Source: Marinobacter iranensis
GTDB lineage: Bacteria; Pseudomonadota; Gammaproteobacteria; Pseudomonadales; Oleiphilaceae
DNA: 64,000 nucleotides
Direction: 5' to 3'
NCBI RefSeq assembly: GCF_029207565.1
Contig: NZ_JANCMW010000002.1
Location: 620,001-684,000, forward strand
The position numbers were made by a program, and so were the translations under genes. Position 1 is the first letter of the stretch; each line of letters begins with the position of its first letter. Positions 34,078 through 43,097 of this stretch are shown piece after piece. The notes below the pieces were generated by a model, which was not told the DNA's origin, searched no databases, and saw only the letters and a program-made list of their open reading frames with translations.

Positions 34078-36107
34078 GTCAAGAAACCGCCATCTTCCTG
34101 AAAACCAATGGCGATTGGCAGCCGACCAGAATAAGCGGGCCCAGACCCTTACTCTGGCTTATTGCCCTGGTCGGTATCGGCCTGTCGCTTTTTCAGCTCT
34201 ACAGCGCGGGTATCCAGCCCCTCGGGTTGTTCTATCAGCGGGGCATCCACCTGGCGCTGGTAATGATGCTGTGCTTCCTGCTGTTCGGGCCTCGCCCGGG
34301 TAAGCCCCGTGGCCCGATAACGGCACTGATCGACACCGGCCTGCTGATTGCGTCCGCCGCCTCCGGGTTCTACCTGGTCTGGTTTCTGGACGAGATTACC
34401 AGCAGGGCGGGGTTCTGGAATCAGACCGATATTGTCATGGCCTGGGTCTGCAGCATTACCCTGCTGGAGGCCAGTCGCCGCGCAGTGGGTACCGGTCTTA
34501 CCGTGATTGGACTGGTGGCCATCCTCTACGCGATGAGTGGCCAGCGTGGGTCGCTGTCGTGGCTTGGGGAATGGTTGCCTGGCATCCTCAGCCATCGAGG
34601 TTATACCCTGGATCGTATCGGTGCCCAGTTGTACCTTGGGCAGGAAGGCATTCTCGGCTTGCCGCTGGGTGTTGCGGCAACGTTTGTTTTCATCTTTGTG
34701 CTGTTCGGCGCCATGCTGGAAGTCACCGGCGCTGGCCGATTCTTTATCGACCTGGCCTTTGCCGCGACCGGTCGCCAGCGCGGCGGGCCCGCCAAGGCCG
34801 CGGTGCTGGCATCGGCCAGTATGGGCTCTATCTCCGGCAGCGCCATCGCCAACGTGGTCACCACGGGCGCGTTTACCATCCCGCTGATGAAAAAGCTGGG
34901 CTTCCGGCCTGCCCAGGCCGGTGGTATCGAAGCCGCCGCCAGCACGGGTGGCCAGATAATGCCCCCGTTGATGGGCGCAGGCGCCTTCCTGATCGCTGAA
35001 TACACCCGGGTACCGTATCTGGAAATCGTCAAGGTCAGCGTGTTTCCGGCCCTGCTTTACTTTGCCACGGTGTACCTGCTGGTCCACATCTGCGCAGTGA
35101 AGCAGGGCATGAAGGGCCTGCCCGCCAACGAGCTTCCCCAGGTCAAGGATGTGATGGCCTCTGGCTGGTACTTCCTGTTGCCGATCATCATGTTGGTGTA
35201 CCTGCTGGTGTTGGGCATCTCTCCCATGCGCGTTGGTTTCTATGCCGTGGTCGGCATTATAGGCATTGCCGGGCTGAATGGCCTGTGCGTCGCCTATAAG
35301 CAAGGCAGGGCGGAAAACCAGTTGGTAAAGGCCATGAAGCATGCGCTCCGGGAGGGCGTCATAAAGCTTTTGCAGGGGCTGGAGCTGGGCGCACGCAACG
35401 CGGTTCCCGTCAGCATTGCCTGCGCCATCGCCGGCATCGTGGTTGCCGTCGTCGGCCTGACGGGCCTGGGCCTGAAGTTCTCCTCGATGATGATTGCCTT
35501 TTCCGACGGCAACATCCTGCTGGCGCTGTTACTGGTGGTCATCGCAAGCCTGATCCTGGGCCTGGGGCTGCCGGTTACCGCCAGCTACATCGTGTTAATC
35601 GTGCTCGTAGGGCCGGCGTTGACCAATGAGTTCGGCATTCCGCTGCTGGTGGCCCACCTGCTGGTGTTCTGGTACTCCCAGGACTCCAACGTCACGCCCC
35701 CTGTGGCGTTGGCGGCGTTCGCGGGGGCGGCGATTGCGGGCAGTAAAACCATGGAGACCAGCGTCCAGGCCTGGAAGTTCGCCAAGGGCCTGTACCTCAT
35801 TCCGCTGTTCATGGTGTTCAACCCCGTGATCATAGAAGGCGGCCCGCTGCATCTGGTTCTCTGGAACGGATTCATCGCCATGCTCGCCCTGACGGCCTTT
35901 GCGGCGGCGCTTGAAGGTTTCCTGTTTACCTACATGAAAGTGTGGATGCGAATCCTGTTAAGCGGTGCGGTTATAGCGATTTTCTATCCCGACTTTTACG
36001 TGGAGGTGGCGGGTGTTGTGACAATGCTGGTGTTGCTGGCTATCAACTTTACGCAACGTCATCAGGGCCAGAGTGGCTATAACGCTACCCGAGCCTCTTC
36101 GGCCTAG
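34074..36107 (+). CDS. TRAP transporter fused permease (4TM/12TM)
   Basis: A 677-residue membrane protein in which the small and large TRAP permeases are fused. Seen: an N-terminal four-helix part, then the large subunit with GSISGSAIANVVTTGAFTIP, GIEAAASTGGQIMPPLMGAGAF, a central ARNAVPVSIACAIAGIVVAV, LGLGLPVTASYIVLIVLVGP and YSQDSNVTPPVALAAFAGAA. These match TAXI-linked DctQM fusions. The substrate cannot be read from the sequence. It is coupled to DUF1850 upstream; the next gene (dctB) begins directly after its stop codon. Confidence 0.92.
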   Translation: MSQETAIFLKTNGDWQPTRISGPRPLLWLIALVGIGLSLFQLYSAGIQPLGLFYQRGIHLALVMMLCFLLFGPRPGKPRGPITALIDTGLLIASAASGFYLVWFLDEITSRAGFWNQTDIVMAWVCSITLLEASRRAVGTGLTVIGLVAILYAMSGQRGSLSWLGEWLPGILSHRGYTLDRIGAQLYLGQEGILGLPLGVAATFVFIFVLFGAMLEVTGAGRFFIDLAFAATGRQRGGPAKAAVLASASMGSISGSAIANVVTTGAFTIPLMKKLGFRPAQAGGIEAAASTGGQIMPPLMGAGAFLIAEYTRVPYLEIVKVSVFPALLYFATVYLLVHICAVKQGMKGLPANELPQVKDVMASGWYFLLPIIMLVYLLVLGISPMRVGFYAVVGIIGIAGLNGLCVAYKQGRAENQLVKAMKHALREGVIKLLQGLELGARNAVPVSIACAIAGIVVAVVGLTGLGLKFSSMMIAFSDGNILLALLLVVIASLILGLGLPVTASYIVLIVLVGPALTNEFGIPLLVAHLLVFWYSQDSNVTPPVALAAFAGAAIAGSKTMETSVQAWKFAKGLYLIPLFMVFNPVIIEGGPLHLVLWNGFIAMLALTAFAAALEGFLFTYMKVWMRILLSGAVIAIFYPDFYVEVAGVVTMLVLLAINFTQRHQGQSGYNATRASSA

Positions 36108-38273
36108 ATGATGCCTTCAGGTAAGCAGCCGTCTCGCCGACGTTACCCGGCTTTTCGGTCTTTGCCGTTCTGGTTGTTTGTCGGGTTGTTTTCGTTGGCT
36201 CTGGCACTGTTTTTCACCCATCCGTGGTTGATGCGCTATGAAATCAACCAGGCCAAAGCCGACTCGCTGCAACGTCTGGGCGCCTATAAAACCTCGCTGC
36301 TGGCCACCATCGACCGTCACCTGTACCTGCCCCGGGTTCTGGCATCCGATCCCCGCATCGTCAACAGTCTGGGTTCCCTTGAGGAGGGCGAGGCACCGTC
36401 GCCTGGCGGTTTCCCGACCTCCAGGCTACTGGAGCAGATCAATCGCAAAGCGGGGTCCGATGAGATTTTCCTGATGGATCCGGATGGCACAACCCACTAC
36501 TCCAGTAACTACACCACGGAAGACAGTTTCGTGGGCATGAACTATGGCTTCCGTCCGTACTTTCGTGACGCCCTGGCTGGTGCTCCCGGTTTCTATTTTG
36601 CCGTTGGGGCTACCTCTGGCATTCCGGGGCTGTTTCTATCGGCGCCGGTCTATGCCGAGTCTGGAAAGACGCAGGGCGTCATCGTGGTGAAGATAGACCT
36701 GCGAAAACTGGAGCAGAGCTGGAAGGCCTCCGGTGACGCGGTATGGGTCACCGACAAGCGAGGTATCATATTCCTGGCGTCCAGTGCCAAGTGGCATTAC
36801 ACCACGCTGCAGCCGCTCTCGGACGAGGTGAAGTCCGAACTGGCTGAAACCCGTCAGTATGGCAACGGCCCTATAACACCCCTAAAACGGGTAACCGAAT
36901 GGCAATCGGACGACTGGTCCACGTTGGACCTGAATGCCGACGGGCCGCAGTTGGTATTCGGGTCGTCCATTCCGGGTTACCCTTGGCAAATGCACCACCG
37001 GATGCCGCTGGCCGAGGTACAAACCCAGGTGCAGTGGAAGCAGAGCATGACTGTTTTGCTCTACGCCGGTCTTGCTGTGGGCAGCCTGTTCTATCGCGAG
37101 CGCCGCCGCCGTACCCATGCCCAAAACGCGCTTGCCCGCCTTACCGCCGAGCGTGAATCGCACCAGCGGGCCATCATCCAGAATACCGATGTGGGTTTGC
37201 TGAACCTGGATGACCGGTTCAGGCCCCTGTACCTGAACGAACGCGCTCGAAGACTCTTCAGGCTTGGCAGTGACGACACCTTCAGCGACCCCTCTGAGTT
37301 GATTCAGCCATGGCACCCGGAAGAGGCAGGAAATGGCTCTTCGCGCGCCGAAGGTGTCAGCTCCGATGGCAACCGCTTCCCCATCCTGTACACACTGAAC
37401 CCGATCCGTGTGGGTGAGCACAACGAGTTTATTCTCACCGTCCAGGACGTCACGGAATTGACCGCAGCGCAGCAGGCGCTTCAGGAGGCGAATAGGGTGC
37501 TGGAACATCGGGTCCAGGAGCGGACGCGGGACCTGGAAGAGGCGCAGGCCGAGTTGGCGCAGAATCAGAAACTGGCCGCGTTGGGGCGGATGTCGGCGGC
37601 CATCGCCCATGAAATCAACCAGCCGATCACCGCTTTGTCGAATTTCGTTGCCAGCAGCCAAATGCTGTTGGCGCGAAACAAGATCGAATCGGTTAACGAA
37701 AACTTCCTCAAGATCGAGGGCCTGGTGGCACGTCTCTCAAAGCTCTCCCGCCAACTACGCATTTTCTCCGGCAAGCGTAATACCGGCAGCGCGTTTGTCT
37801 CTTTGCAGGCGCCGGTCCATTATGCTCTGGAGTTACTGGGCCAGAGGCTGGCAAGCGAACAGGTGGAATGTCATCAATCATTGCCTTGCGATTACCAGGT
37901 TCGGGCCAACGCGATGGTGCTTGAGCAGATCATCGTCAACCTGCTGACCAACGCAGTGGACGCGCTCGACGGCCAGGCCGATGCCCGCATCGATATTCGG
38001 CTGATCGAACTGGAAACATCGCCCGGGAAAGTTTCGCTGAGTATTGAAGACAACGGTCCCGGCATGGGCGATGAGCAGTTGAGCCACGTTTTCGAACCTT
38101 TTTTCACCACCAAGCCGATGGGAAAAGGGCTCGGTTTGGGGTTGGCGATCAGCTACAGCCTGGCCTGTGATATAGGCGCGGAACTGACCGTCAGCAGTCG
38201 TCCTGGGAAAGGCACCTGTTTTTCCTTGATACTGCCGATCGCCAGTGCCGAAAAAAGGGAGAATCATTCATGA
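36108..38273 (+). CDS. dctB: DctB-type sensor histidine kinase
   Basis: Membrane sensor of 721 residues: TM1 about 16-38, a periplasmic Cache-type domain (DPDGTTHYSSNYTTEDSFVG, GMNYGFRPYFRDALAGAPGF), TM2 about 309-326, a PAS-like segment, a coiled coil, then HisKA with phospho-His in AAIAHEINQPITALSNF, and HATPase motifs NLLTNAVDAL, DNGPGM and GKGLGLGLAISYSL. Double-Cache DctB proteins sense C4-dicarboxylates. The periplasmic YFRDAL pattern fits that group, though the actual ligand may be the TAXI substrate. It begins at the base after the permease stop and overlaps dctD by four bases. Confidence 0.9.
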   Translation: MMPSGKQPSRRRYPAFRSLPFWLFVGLFSLALALFFTHPWLMRYEINQAKADSLQRLGAYKTSLLATIDRHLYLPRVLASDPRIVNSLGSLEEGEAPSPGGFPTSRLLEQINRKAGSDEIFLMDPDGTTHYSSNYTTEDSFVGMNYGFRPYFRDALAGAPGFYFAVGATSGIPGLFLSAPVYAESGKTQGVIVVKIDLRKLEQSWKASGDAVWVTDKRGIIFLASSAKWHYTTLQPLSDEVKSELAETRQYGNGPITPLKRVTEWQSDDWSTLDLNADGPQLVFGSSIPGYPWQMHHRMPLAEVQTQVQWKQSMTVLLYAGLAVGSLFYRERRRRTHAQNALARLTAERESHQRAIIQNTDVGLLNLDDRFRPLYLNERARRLFRLGSDDTFSDPSELIQPWHPEEAGNGSSRAEGVSSDGNRFPILYTLNPIRVGEHNEFILTVQDVTELTAAQQALQEANRVLEHRVQERTRDLEEAQAELAQNQKLAALGRMSAAIAHEINQPITALSNFVASSQMLLARNKIESVNENFLKIEGLVARLSKLSRQLRIFSGKRNTGSAFVSLQAPVHYALELLGQRLASEQVECHQSLPCDYQVRANAMVLEQIIVNLLTNAVDALDGQADARIDIRLIELETSPGKVSLSIEDNGPGMGDEQLSHVFEPFFTTKPMGKGLGLGLAISYSLACDIGAELTVSSRPGKGTCFSLILPIASAEKRENHS

Positions 38274-39637
38274 AAGACATAACCCATGCCGTGGTGATTG
38301 ATGATGAACCCACCGTACTGGAGTCATTGGAACAACTGCTGACGCTGGCGGACCTCGACGTCACCACCTTCAGTGATGCCCGCGATGCCTTGCCAATGCT
38401 GACCAGCGACTTTCGCGGCGTTGTCGTCAGCGATATCCGCATGCCTGGCATGGACGGCATGAGCCTGCTGCAGGCGATTGACCCGGGTATTCCGGTGATC
38501 CTGATTACCGGCCACGGCGGGATTGCCCAGGCCGTGGAAGCCATGAAACTGGGCGCCTACGACTTTATCGAGAAGCCCTACAAGCAGGACCGCCTGGTGG
38601 AGTTGATCAAGAGGGCCTGCCAGCAACGTCAGGTCACCCTGGCGACACAGCCACAACACGCCACCGCCAGGGAAGAGGAGTGGCTGGCGTCTGTCATCAT
38701 TGGTGAGTCGGCGCCAACGCAAACCCTCAGGCAGCATGTACAGGCGCTGGCCCGGGTCAACGCCGACGTGGTTATTTCCGGGGAAACCGGCACCGGCAAG
38801 GAACTGGTGGCGAGAAGTCTACATGCACTGAGTATCCGAAAAGATCAGCCGTTTGTGGCCATTAATGTCGGGGCCATACCGGAAAGCCTGCTGGAAAGTG
38901 AACTGTTTGGCCACGAAGCGGGGGCGTTCACCGGCGCCCAGAAACGACGCATTGGCTATTTCGAAGCGGCCCACGAGGGCACCCTGTTTCTTGATGAAAT
39001 CGAAAGCATGCCGATGTCGTTCCAGATCAAGTTATTAAGGGTGCTGCAGGAACGCGAAGTGGTGAGGGTTGGCTCCCATGCGCCCATCCCGATCAACGTC
39101 CGCATTATCTCAGCAACCAAGGAAGACCTGCGGGAAGCCGCCAGGGCAGGGCATTTCCGGGAAGACCTGTATTACCGGCTGATGGTCGCCGACATCTACC
39201 TGCCGGCCCTGCGGGACCGTATTGACGACGTACCGGCCTTGTTCGCCCACTTCCTGCGGGAAGCGGGCAGGAACAATCAACTGGAGGTGCCCGCACTCAA
39301 CTACGAGGACGTCCTGGCCCTGGAACTGCACCAATGGCCCGGCAACGTCCGCGAGCTTAAACACACCGCCGAACGCTACCTGCTGACCCGCAGCTTCAAC
39401 GGCATATCGGTATCGGACCTGCTGCAGCTTGGGCAGAGCAACCGCTCATCCGCATTTTCCGGGGAGGGCTCGCTCAGTGACCGCCTGGAGCAGGTGGAAA
39501 AGGCTCTGATCAGCGCCGAGTTGAGCCACCACAACGGCAGTATCAAAATGGTGATGGAGGTGCTCGACCTGCCGCGCCGGACGCTCAACGAAAAGATGCA
39601 GAAATACGGCCTCAAACGGGAAGCATTTTTAGGCTAA
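38270..39637 (+). CDS. dctD: DctD-type sigma-54-dependent response regulator
   Basis: NtrC-family activator of 455 residues. Seen: receiver domain with VIDDEP and the phospho-acceptor Asp in VVSDIRMPGMDG, AAA+ domain with Walker A GETGTGKE, sigma-54 contact loop ELFGHEAGAFTGAQ, Walker B TLFLDEIESM, and a C-terminal Fis-like helix-turn-helix (SHHNGSIKMVMEVLDLPRRT). It is the last gene of the TAXI operon and should activate the sigma-54 promoter at 32500 through the palindromes at 32397-32450, a closed regulatory circuit (inference). Confidence 0.92.
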   Translation: MKDITHAVVIDDEPTVLESLEQLLTLADLDVTTFSDARDALPMLTSDFRGVVVSDIRMPGMDGMSLLQAIDPGIPVILITGHGGIAQAVEAMKLGAYDFIEKPYKQDRLVELIKRACQQRQVTLATQPQHATAREEEWLASVIIGESAPTQTLRQHVQALARVNADVVISGETGTGKELVARSLHALSIRKDQPFVAINVGAIPESLLESELFGHEAGAFTGAQKRRIGYFEAAHEGTLFLDEIESMPMSFQIKLLRVLQEREVVRVGSHAPIPINVRIISATKEDLREAARAGHFREDLYYRLMVADIYLPALRDRIDDVPALFAHFLREAGRNNQLEVPALNYEDVLALELHQWPGNVRELKHTAERYLLTRSFNGISVSDLLQLGQSNRSSAFSGEGSLSDRLEQVEKALISAELSHHNGSIKMVMEVLDLPRRTLNEKMQKYGLKREAFLG

Positions 39638-39653
39638 AAATATCCCTCTACAC

Positions 39654-39687
39654 TTGACGTCTGCAATATTGTAGAACAATAATGCAG
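39654..39687 (+). promoter_or_regulatory. alkB promoter with a 12-bp inverted repeat operator
   Basis: TTGACG (39654-39659) and AATAAT (39678-39683) form a -35/-10 pair with 18-bp spacing. Between and over them lies CTGCAATATTGT-AGA-ACAATAATGCAG (39661-39687), an inverted repeat with 12-bp arms and one mismatch. Its placement over the -10 suggests a repressor operator for alkB. No regulator gene is adjacent. Confidence 0.55.
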
Positions 39688-39739
39688 TCGACAACAGGCG
39701 ATCGCCAAGATCCAATGCACAGCCAATGAGGGAAGACCC

Positions 39740-40876
39740 GTGAGTACCAAACCATTGACCCTGGGCACCGAATCCGCACGCCGGAAGGTGCTGCTGACGC
39801 TCAAGAAATACAGCTACCTGATCGCCATGCTGCCCCTGGCGCTGCCACCCCTGTTGCTGGCGGCCGGGCAGGCCACCGGATGGATAAACCTGTTCGCCTG
39901 GGGCGTTCCCGTTGTAGTGTTCGGCATCATCCCCATCCTCGACCTGCTGCTGGGCAAAGATGCCCTTAACCCGGACGAGGAAGTGGACACGCCCCGCATG
40001 AACACCGAAGTCTTCTACAAATTCATCACCCTGGGCTGGGTCGCCGCCTTCGCGGTGCTGCTGATATGGAGCATGGTGGTGCTGGCGTCCGGCCTGTTCA
40101 GCGTGGCCGGCAGCATCGGCTGGATCTTCTCCATCGGCATCGTCGGTGGCCTGGGCATCAACGTCGCCCACGAACTCATCCACAAAGACGGCAAACTCGA
40201 AACCTGGGCCGGCGGCCTCCTGCTGTCACTGGTCTGCTACGCCGGCTTCAAAGTCGAACACCTGCGCGGCCACCACGTGCACGTCTCCACCCCGGAAGAC
40301 GCCTCGTCGTCACGCTACAACCAGTCCCTCTACAACTTCCTGCCCCAGGCCTACACCCGCAACTTCATGAACGCCTGGAAACTGGAAGCCAAACGCCTGC
40401 ACAAAAAAGGCCACAAAGCCCTCAACTGGCGCAACGAACTCATCTGGTGGTACAGCATAAGCGCCCTGGCACTTGTCGCCTTCACCATCACCTTCGGCTG
40501 GCTCGGCGCCGCCTTCTTCCTGGGCCAGAGCTTCATCGCCCTCAACCTGCTGGAAATCGTCAACTACCTCGAACACTATGGCCTCCACCGCCGCAAACTC
40601 GAAAACGGCCGCTACGAACGCACCGGCCCGGAACACAGCTGGAACTCCAACTACTTCCTCACCAACGTTTTCCTATTCCACCTCCAACGCCACAGCGACC
40701 ACCACGCCTGGGCCAAACGCCGCTACCAGGTTCTCCGCCACCACGAGATAGCGCCCCAGCTCCCCGCCGGCTACGCCGCCATGGTCGTCCTGGCAATGAT
40801 CCCGCCGCTGTGGAAAAAGGTGATGAACCCGAGAGTGGAAGCGTATTACGAAGGAGAAGAACACCAGTTGGTTTAA
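39740..40876 (+). CDS. alkB: Alkane 1-monooxygenase (membrane di-iron hydroxylase)
   Basis: Integral-membrane enzyme of 378 residues that hydroxylates the terminal carbon of medium-chain alkanes, with electrons from rubredoxin. Seen: about six membrane helices and the eight-histidine signature: HELIH at 144-148, EHLRGHHVHV at 173-182, the NYLEHYGLHRR segment and LQRHSDHHAWAKRRYQ. These are the full AlkB His boxes. GTG at 39740 is the start, reading MSTKPLTLGT. No rubredoxin gene is adjacent. Codons end strongly in C, more than in the flanking regulatory genes, as expected for a strongly expressed gene. A palindromic operator overlaps the promoter. Confidence 0.96.
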   Translation: MSTKPLTLGTESARRKVLLTLKKYSYLIAMLPLALPPLLLAAGQATGWINLFAWGVPVVVFGIIPILDLLLGKDALNPDEEVDTPRMNTEVFYKFITLGWVAAFAVLLIWSMVVLASGLFSVAGSIGWIFSIGIVGGLGINVAHELIHKDGKLETWAGGLLLSLVCYAGFKVEHLRGHHVHVSTPEDASSSRYNQSLYNFLPQAYTRNFMNAWKLEAKRLHKKGHKALNWRNELIWWYSISALALVAFTITFGWLGAAFFLGQSFIALNLLEIVNYLEHYGLHRRKLENGRYERTGPEHSWNSNYFLTNVFLFHLQRHSDHHAWAKRRYQVLRHHEIAPQLPAGYAAMVVLAMIPPLWKKVMNPRVEAYYEGEEHQLV

Positions 40877-40953
40877 AAACCAACCCTTGAAATATCCCCC
40901 TAACGCACGCAAGTATAAAATCTGAATACTGAACGCATAAAAGGGAGCACCCC

Positions 40954-41511
40954 ATGCCCAAGCACTTCGAACAAGCCCCAGGCCTGCACGAAGCACCAGT
41001 CCCCGAAACCGAAGGCTACGTCTTCAACCAGACCATGATGCGCATCAAAGACCCAGAGCGCTCATTGGACTTCTACACCCGGGTAATGGGCATGCGCCTC
41101 GTCAGAAAACTCGACTTCCCGGAAATGAAATTCACCCTCTACTTCCTCGCCTACCTCGATGACCGCCAGGCCAACATGGTCCCCAACGACGACGGCCACC
41201 GCACCACCTTCATCTTTGGCCGCGAAGCCATGCTGGAACTGACCCACAACTGGGGTACCGAAAACGAGGAAGACTTCAGCTACCACAACGGCAACGACGA
41301 ACCCCAGGGCTTCGGCCACATCGGCTTTGCCGTGCCGGATGTCTACAACGCCTGTGAGCGCCTTGAAAACCTGGGTGTGGTTTTCGTCAAGAAGCCCGAC
41401 GAGGGCAAGATGAAAGGCCTGGCGTTTATCAAGGACCCGGACGGCTACTGGATCGAAATCCTGCAGCCGAACATGCTTGAAAAGCAGCGCCGGGAAGCGG
41501 AAGAAGCGTAA
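40954..41511 (+). CDS. gloA: Lactoylglutathione lyase (glyoxalase I)
   Basis: Metal-dependent enzyme of 185 residues that converts the methylglyoxal-glutathione adduct to S-lactoylglutathione. Seen: metal ligands Gln in [10 protein letters not shown], Glu in [10 protein letters not shown], His in GFGHIGFAV and Glu in YWIEILQPN, the normal order of a two-half vicinal-oxygen-chelate fold. The length and the long N-terminal extension fit the longer, zinc-type group (human/Pseudomonas GloA3-like) rather than the short nickel type of E. coli. AAGGGAGCACCCC precedes ATG 40954. It shares the C-ending codon style of alkB. Confidence 0.93.
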   Translation: MPKHFEQAPGLHEAPVPETEGYVFNQTMMRIKDPERSLDFYTRVMGMRLVRKLDFPEMKFTLYFLAYLDDRQANMVPNDDGHRTTFIFGREAMLELTHNWGTENEEDFSYHNGNDEPQGFGHIGFAVPDVYNACERLENLGVVFVKKPDEGKMKGLAFIKDPDGYWIEILQPNMLEKQRREAEEA

Positions 41512-41520
41512 TAAGCTGTA

Positions 41521-42441
41521 TCAGGCAGTGTCGGCCCGGTTCCCGGCACTGCTTCTTGATGCCACAATCACCGCCGCCGTCAGAATCAGCGCGCCGGCGA
41601 TGCCGATCACACCCAGTTCCTCCCCCAGGATCATCCAGGCAAGCAACGCCACGAACAACGGCTCCAGGGTCACGATGATGCTGGACAGCGTCGCCGGTGT
41701 TGTTTTCATGCCGCTGAAGAAACTCACATACCCCAGACAGGTTGGCACAATGCCGATATAAGCCACCATCAGCCATTGCCCGATTCCCAGAGTGTGCAAC
41801 CCCTTGAAGCCGCCGATAGCCGCCACCGCGGGCAACAGGATCAGCGCTGCGGTAGAGAAACAGATAAACGCCGTGGTGAAAACCGGGGTGCCTGTAGAGG
41901 TATGTCGGCTGGTGAGCGTGAAACCGGCGTACACAAAAGCCGCCAGAACCGCCACCAGGATGCCACCCAGGCGCAGCCGGCCGGCGCTGTCCATATCACT
42001 GACCACTAGCATGGCGGTGCCGGCAATGGCCGCTGCCAGGGCCAGTACGGTGACCAGCCCGGGCTTCTCGCCCAGCAGCGGTGCCGCCATGATGGCCACC
42101 AACACCGGTGCCAGGCACAGGGCAATCAGCGTGGCAATGCCCGCGCCGGTCATATCCACGGCCAACAGGTAACTGCCCTGATAGACGGCCTGGAAGAACC
42201 CCAGGGCGACCAGTGGAACCAGTGCCTTGCGGGTCAGCTTCGGTAAGGGTGCGGAGCTGCGGGCTAGCGCCTGCTGCTCCCTGCGCATCAGTGTGAAGAA
42301 AAACGGCAGTGCCACCACCAGGCGCAGGAAGCCAAGGGTCACCGCCTGCAGCTCGGTGCCGGTAAACAGGAATTTCGCCACAATACCCGTGGTCGCCCAG
42401 AGCAGGGCAGCCAGGGCGATCAGTAATGCGCCTCGAATCAT
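41521..42441 (-). CDS. EamA/DMT-family transporter coupled to lutC
   Basis: A 306-residue protein with ten predicted helices in two EamA repeats (LLWATTGIVAKFLFTGTELQ in the first, MVAYIGIVPTCLGYVSFFSG in the second). DMT proteins move small metabolites; substrate unknown. Its ATG at 42441 overlaps the lutC stop by four bases, so it is part of the lut operon and may move lactate or a related compound, or a product of the pathway (inference). Convergent with gloA, nine bases away. Confidence 0.83.
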   Translation of the reverse strand: MIRGALLIALAALLWATTGIVAKFLFTGTELQAVTLGFLRLVVALPFFFTLMRREQQALARSSAPLPKLTRKALVPLVALGFFQAVYQGSYLLAVDMTGAGIATLIALCLAPVLVAIMAAPLLGEKPGLVTVLALAAAIAGTAMLVVSDMDSAGRLRLGGILVAVLAAFVYAGFTLTSRHTSTGTPVFTTAFICFSTAALILLPAVAAIGGFKGLHTLGIGQWLMVAYIGIVPTCLGYVSFFSGMKTTPATLSSIIVTLEPLFVALLAWMILGEELGVIGIAGALILTAAVIVASRSSAGNRADTA

Positions 42442-43097
42442 TCAATAACCAGTACGATGAGTTCCTTGGGACCGTGGACACCGTAGGCAAGGGTCTGCTC
42501 AATATCAGCGGTCTTCGAAGGACCGGAGACTAACAGCGCATTGGTTGGCATGCCAGCGGCCCAGTTCTGGGATTGCATGGCATCATGGAAGGTGGTGTAC
42601 AGCTCACTGGCTTTCAGCACCGCAATATGGATGGGGGGCACCAGGCTCATCAGCCGCGGTTCATCCACCGACGGCCACAGGATCAGCGACCCGGTCTCGG
42701 CAATACCGCCACGGGTGGAGGTAATGCCGGCATCCACATCATTGAACAGCGTTTCCTGCCAGCTGTCGATCGCCTCGTCGTAAACCAGCAGCTGTGGCAG
42801 GTCTTCACGATTTTCCGTGGCGTTTTTCAGCGCCTTGCCGATCTCGTGTTCTTTGGCGATCAGCAGAGTCTGGGCGCCACGGGTTTGCAGGATTTCTGCC
42901 AGCCGGTCAATCCAGCCGGATTCGGTGGTGCGATGCACTTCGCCATGGACGGACTCAATGGTCCGCTCGAACATATCGAGCTTTTCAGCCGTACTCCAGT
43001 CAGGCCGGTTGAGTACCGAAAAATCGCATTCCGGAGCAGTCAGTTCGCCGCCGGTGCGGTGGCGCAGGCGTTGCAGGATGGCATCACGGGAACTCAC
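42438..43097 (-). CDS. lutC: Lactate utilisation protein C (LUD domain)
   Basis: A 219-residue LUD-domain protein, third subunit of the LutABC L-lactate oxidising complex. Seen: GIAETGSLILWPSVDEPRLMS-type core (GIAETGSLILWP, then DEPRLMSLVPPIHIAVL) and the ending LLVSGPSKTADIEQTLAYGVHGPKEL (split). The start is taken as GTG 43097, with GAAGGAG eight bases upstream; it overlaps the lutB stop (GTGA), the usual coupling. A longer ATG form from 43169 would lie inside lutB. Confidence 0.88.
   Translation of the reverse strand: MSSRDAILQRLRHRTGGELTAPECDFSVLNRPDWSTAEKLDMFERTIESVHGEVHRTTESGWIDRLAEILQTRGAQTLLIAKEHEIGKALKNATENREDLPQLLVYDEAIDSWQETLFNDVDAGITSTRGGIAETGSLILWPSVDEPRLMSLVPPIHIAVLKASELYTTFHDAMQSQNWAAGMPTNALLVSGPSKTADIEQTLAYGVHGPKELIVLVIE

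Noticed and set aside
34149..35342. Open reading frame of about 397 codons opposite the fused TRAP permease
   Set aside because: Antisense of hydrophobic codons gives a Gln/His/Arg-rich sequence; no domain and no start signal.
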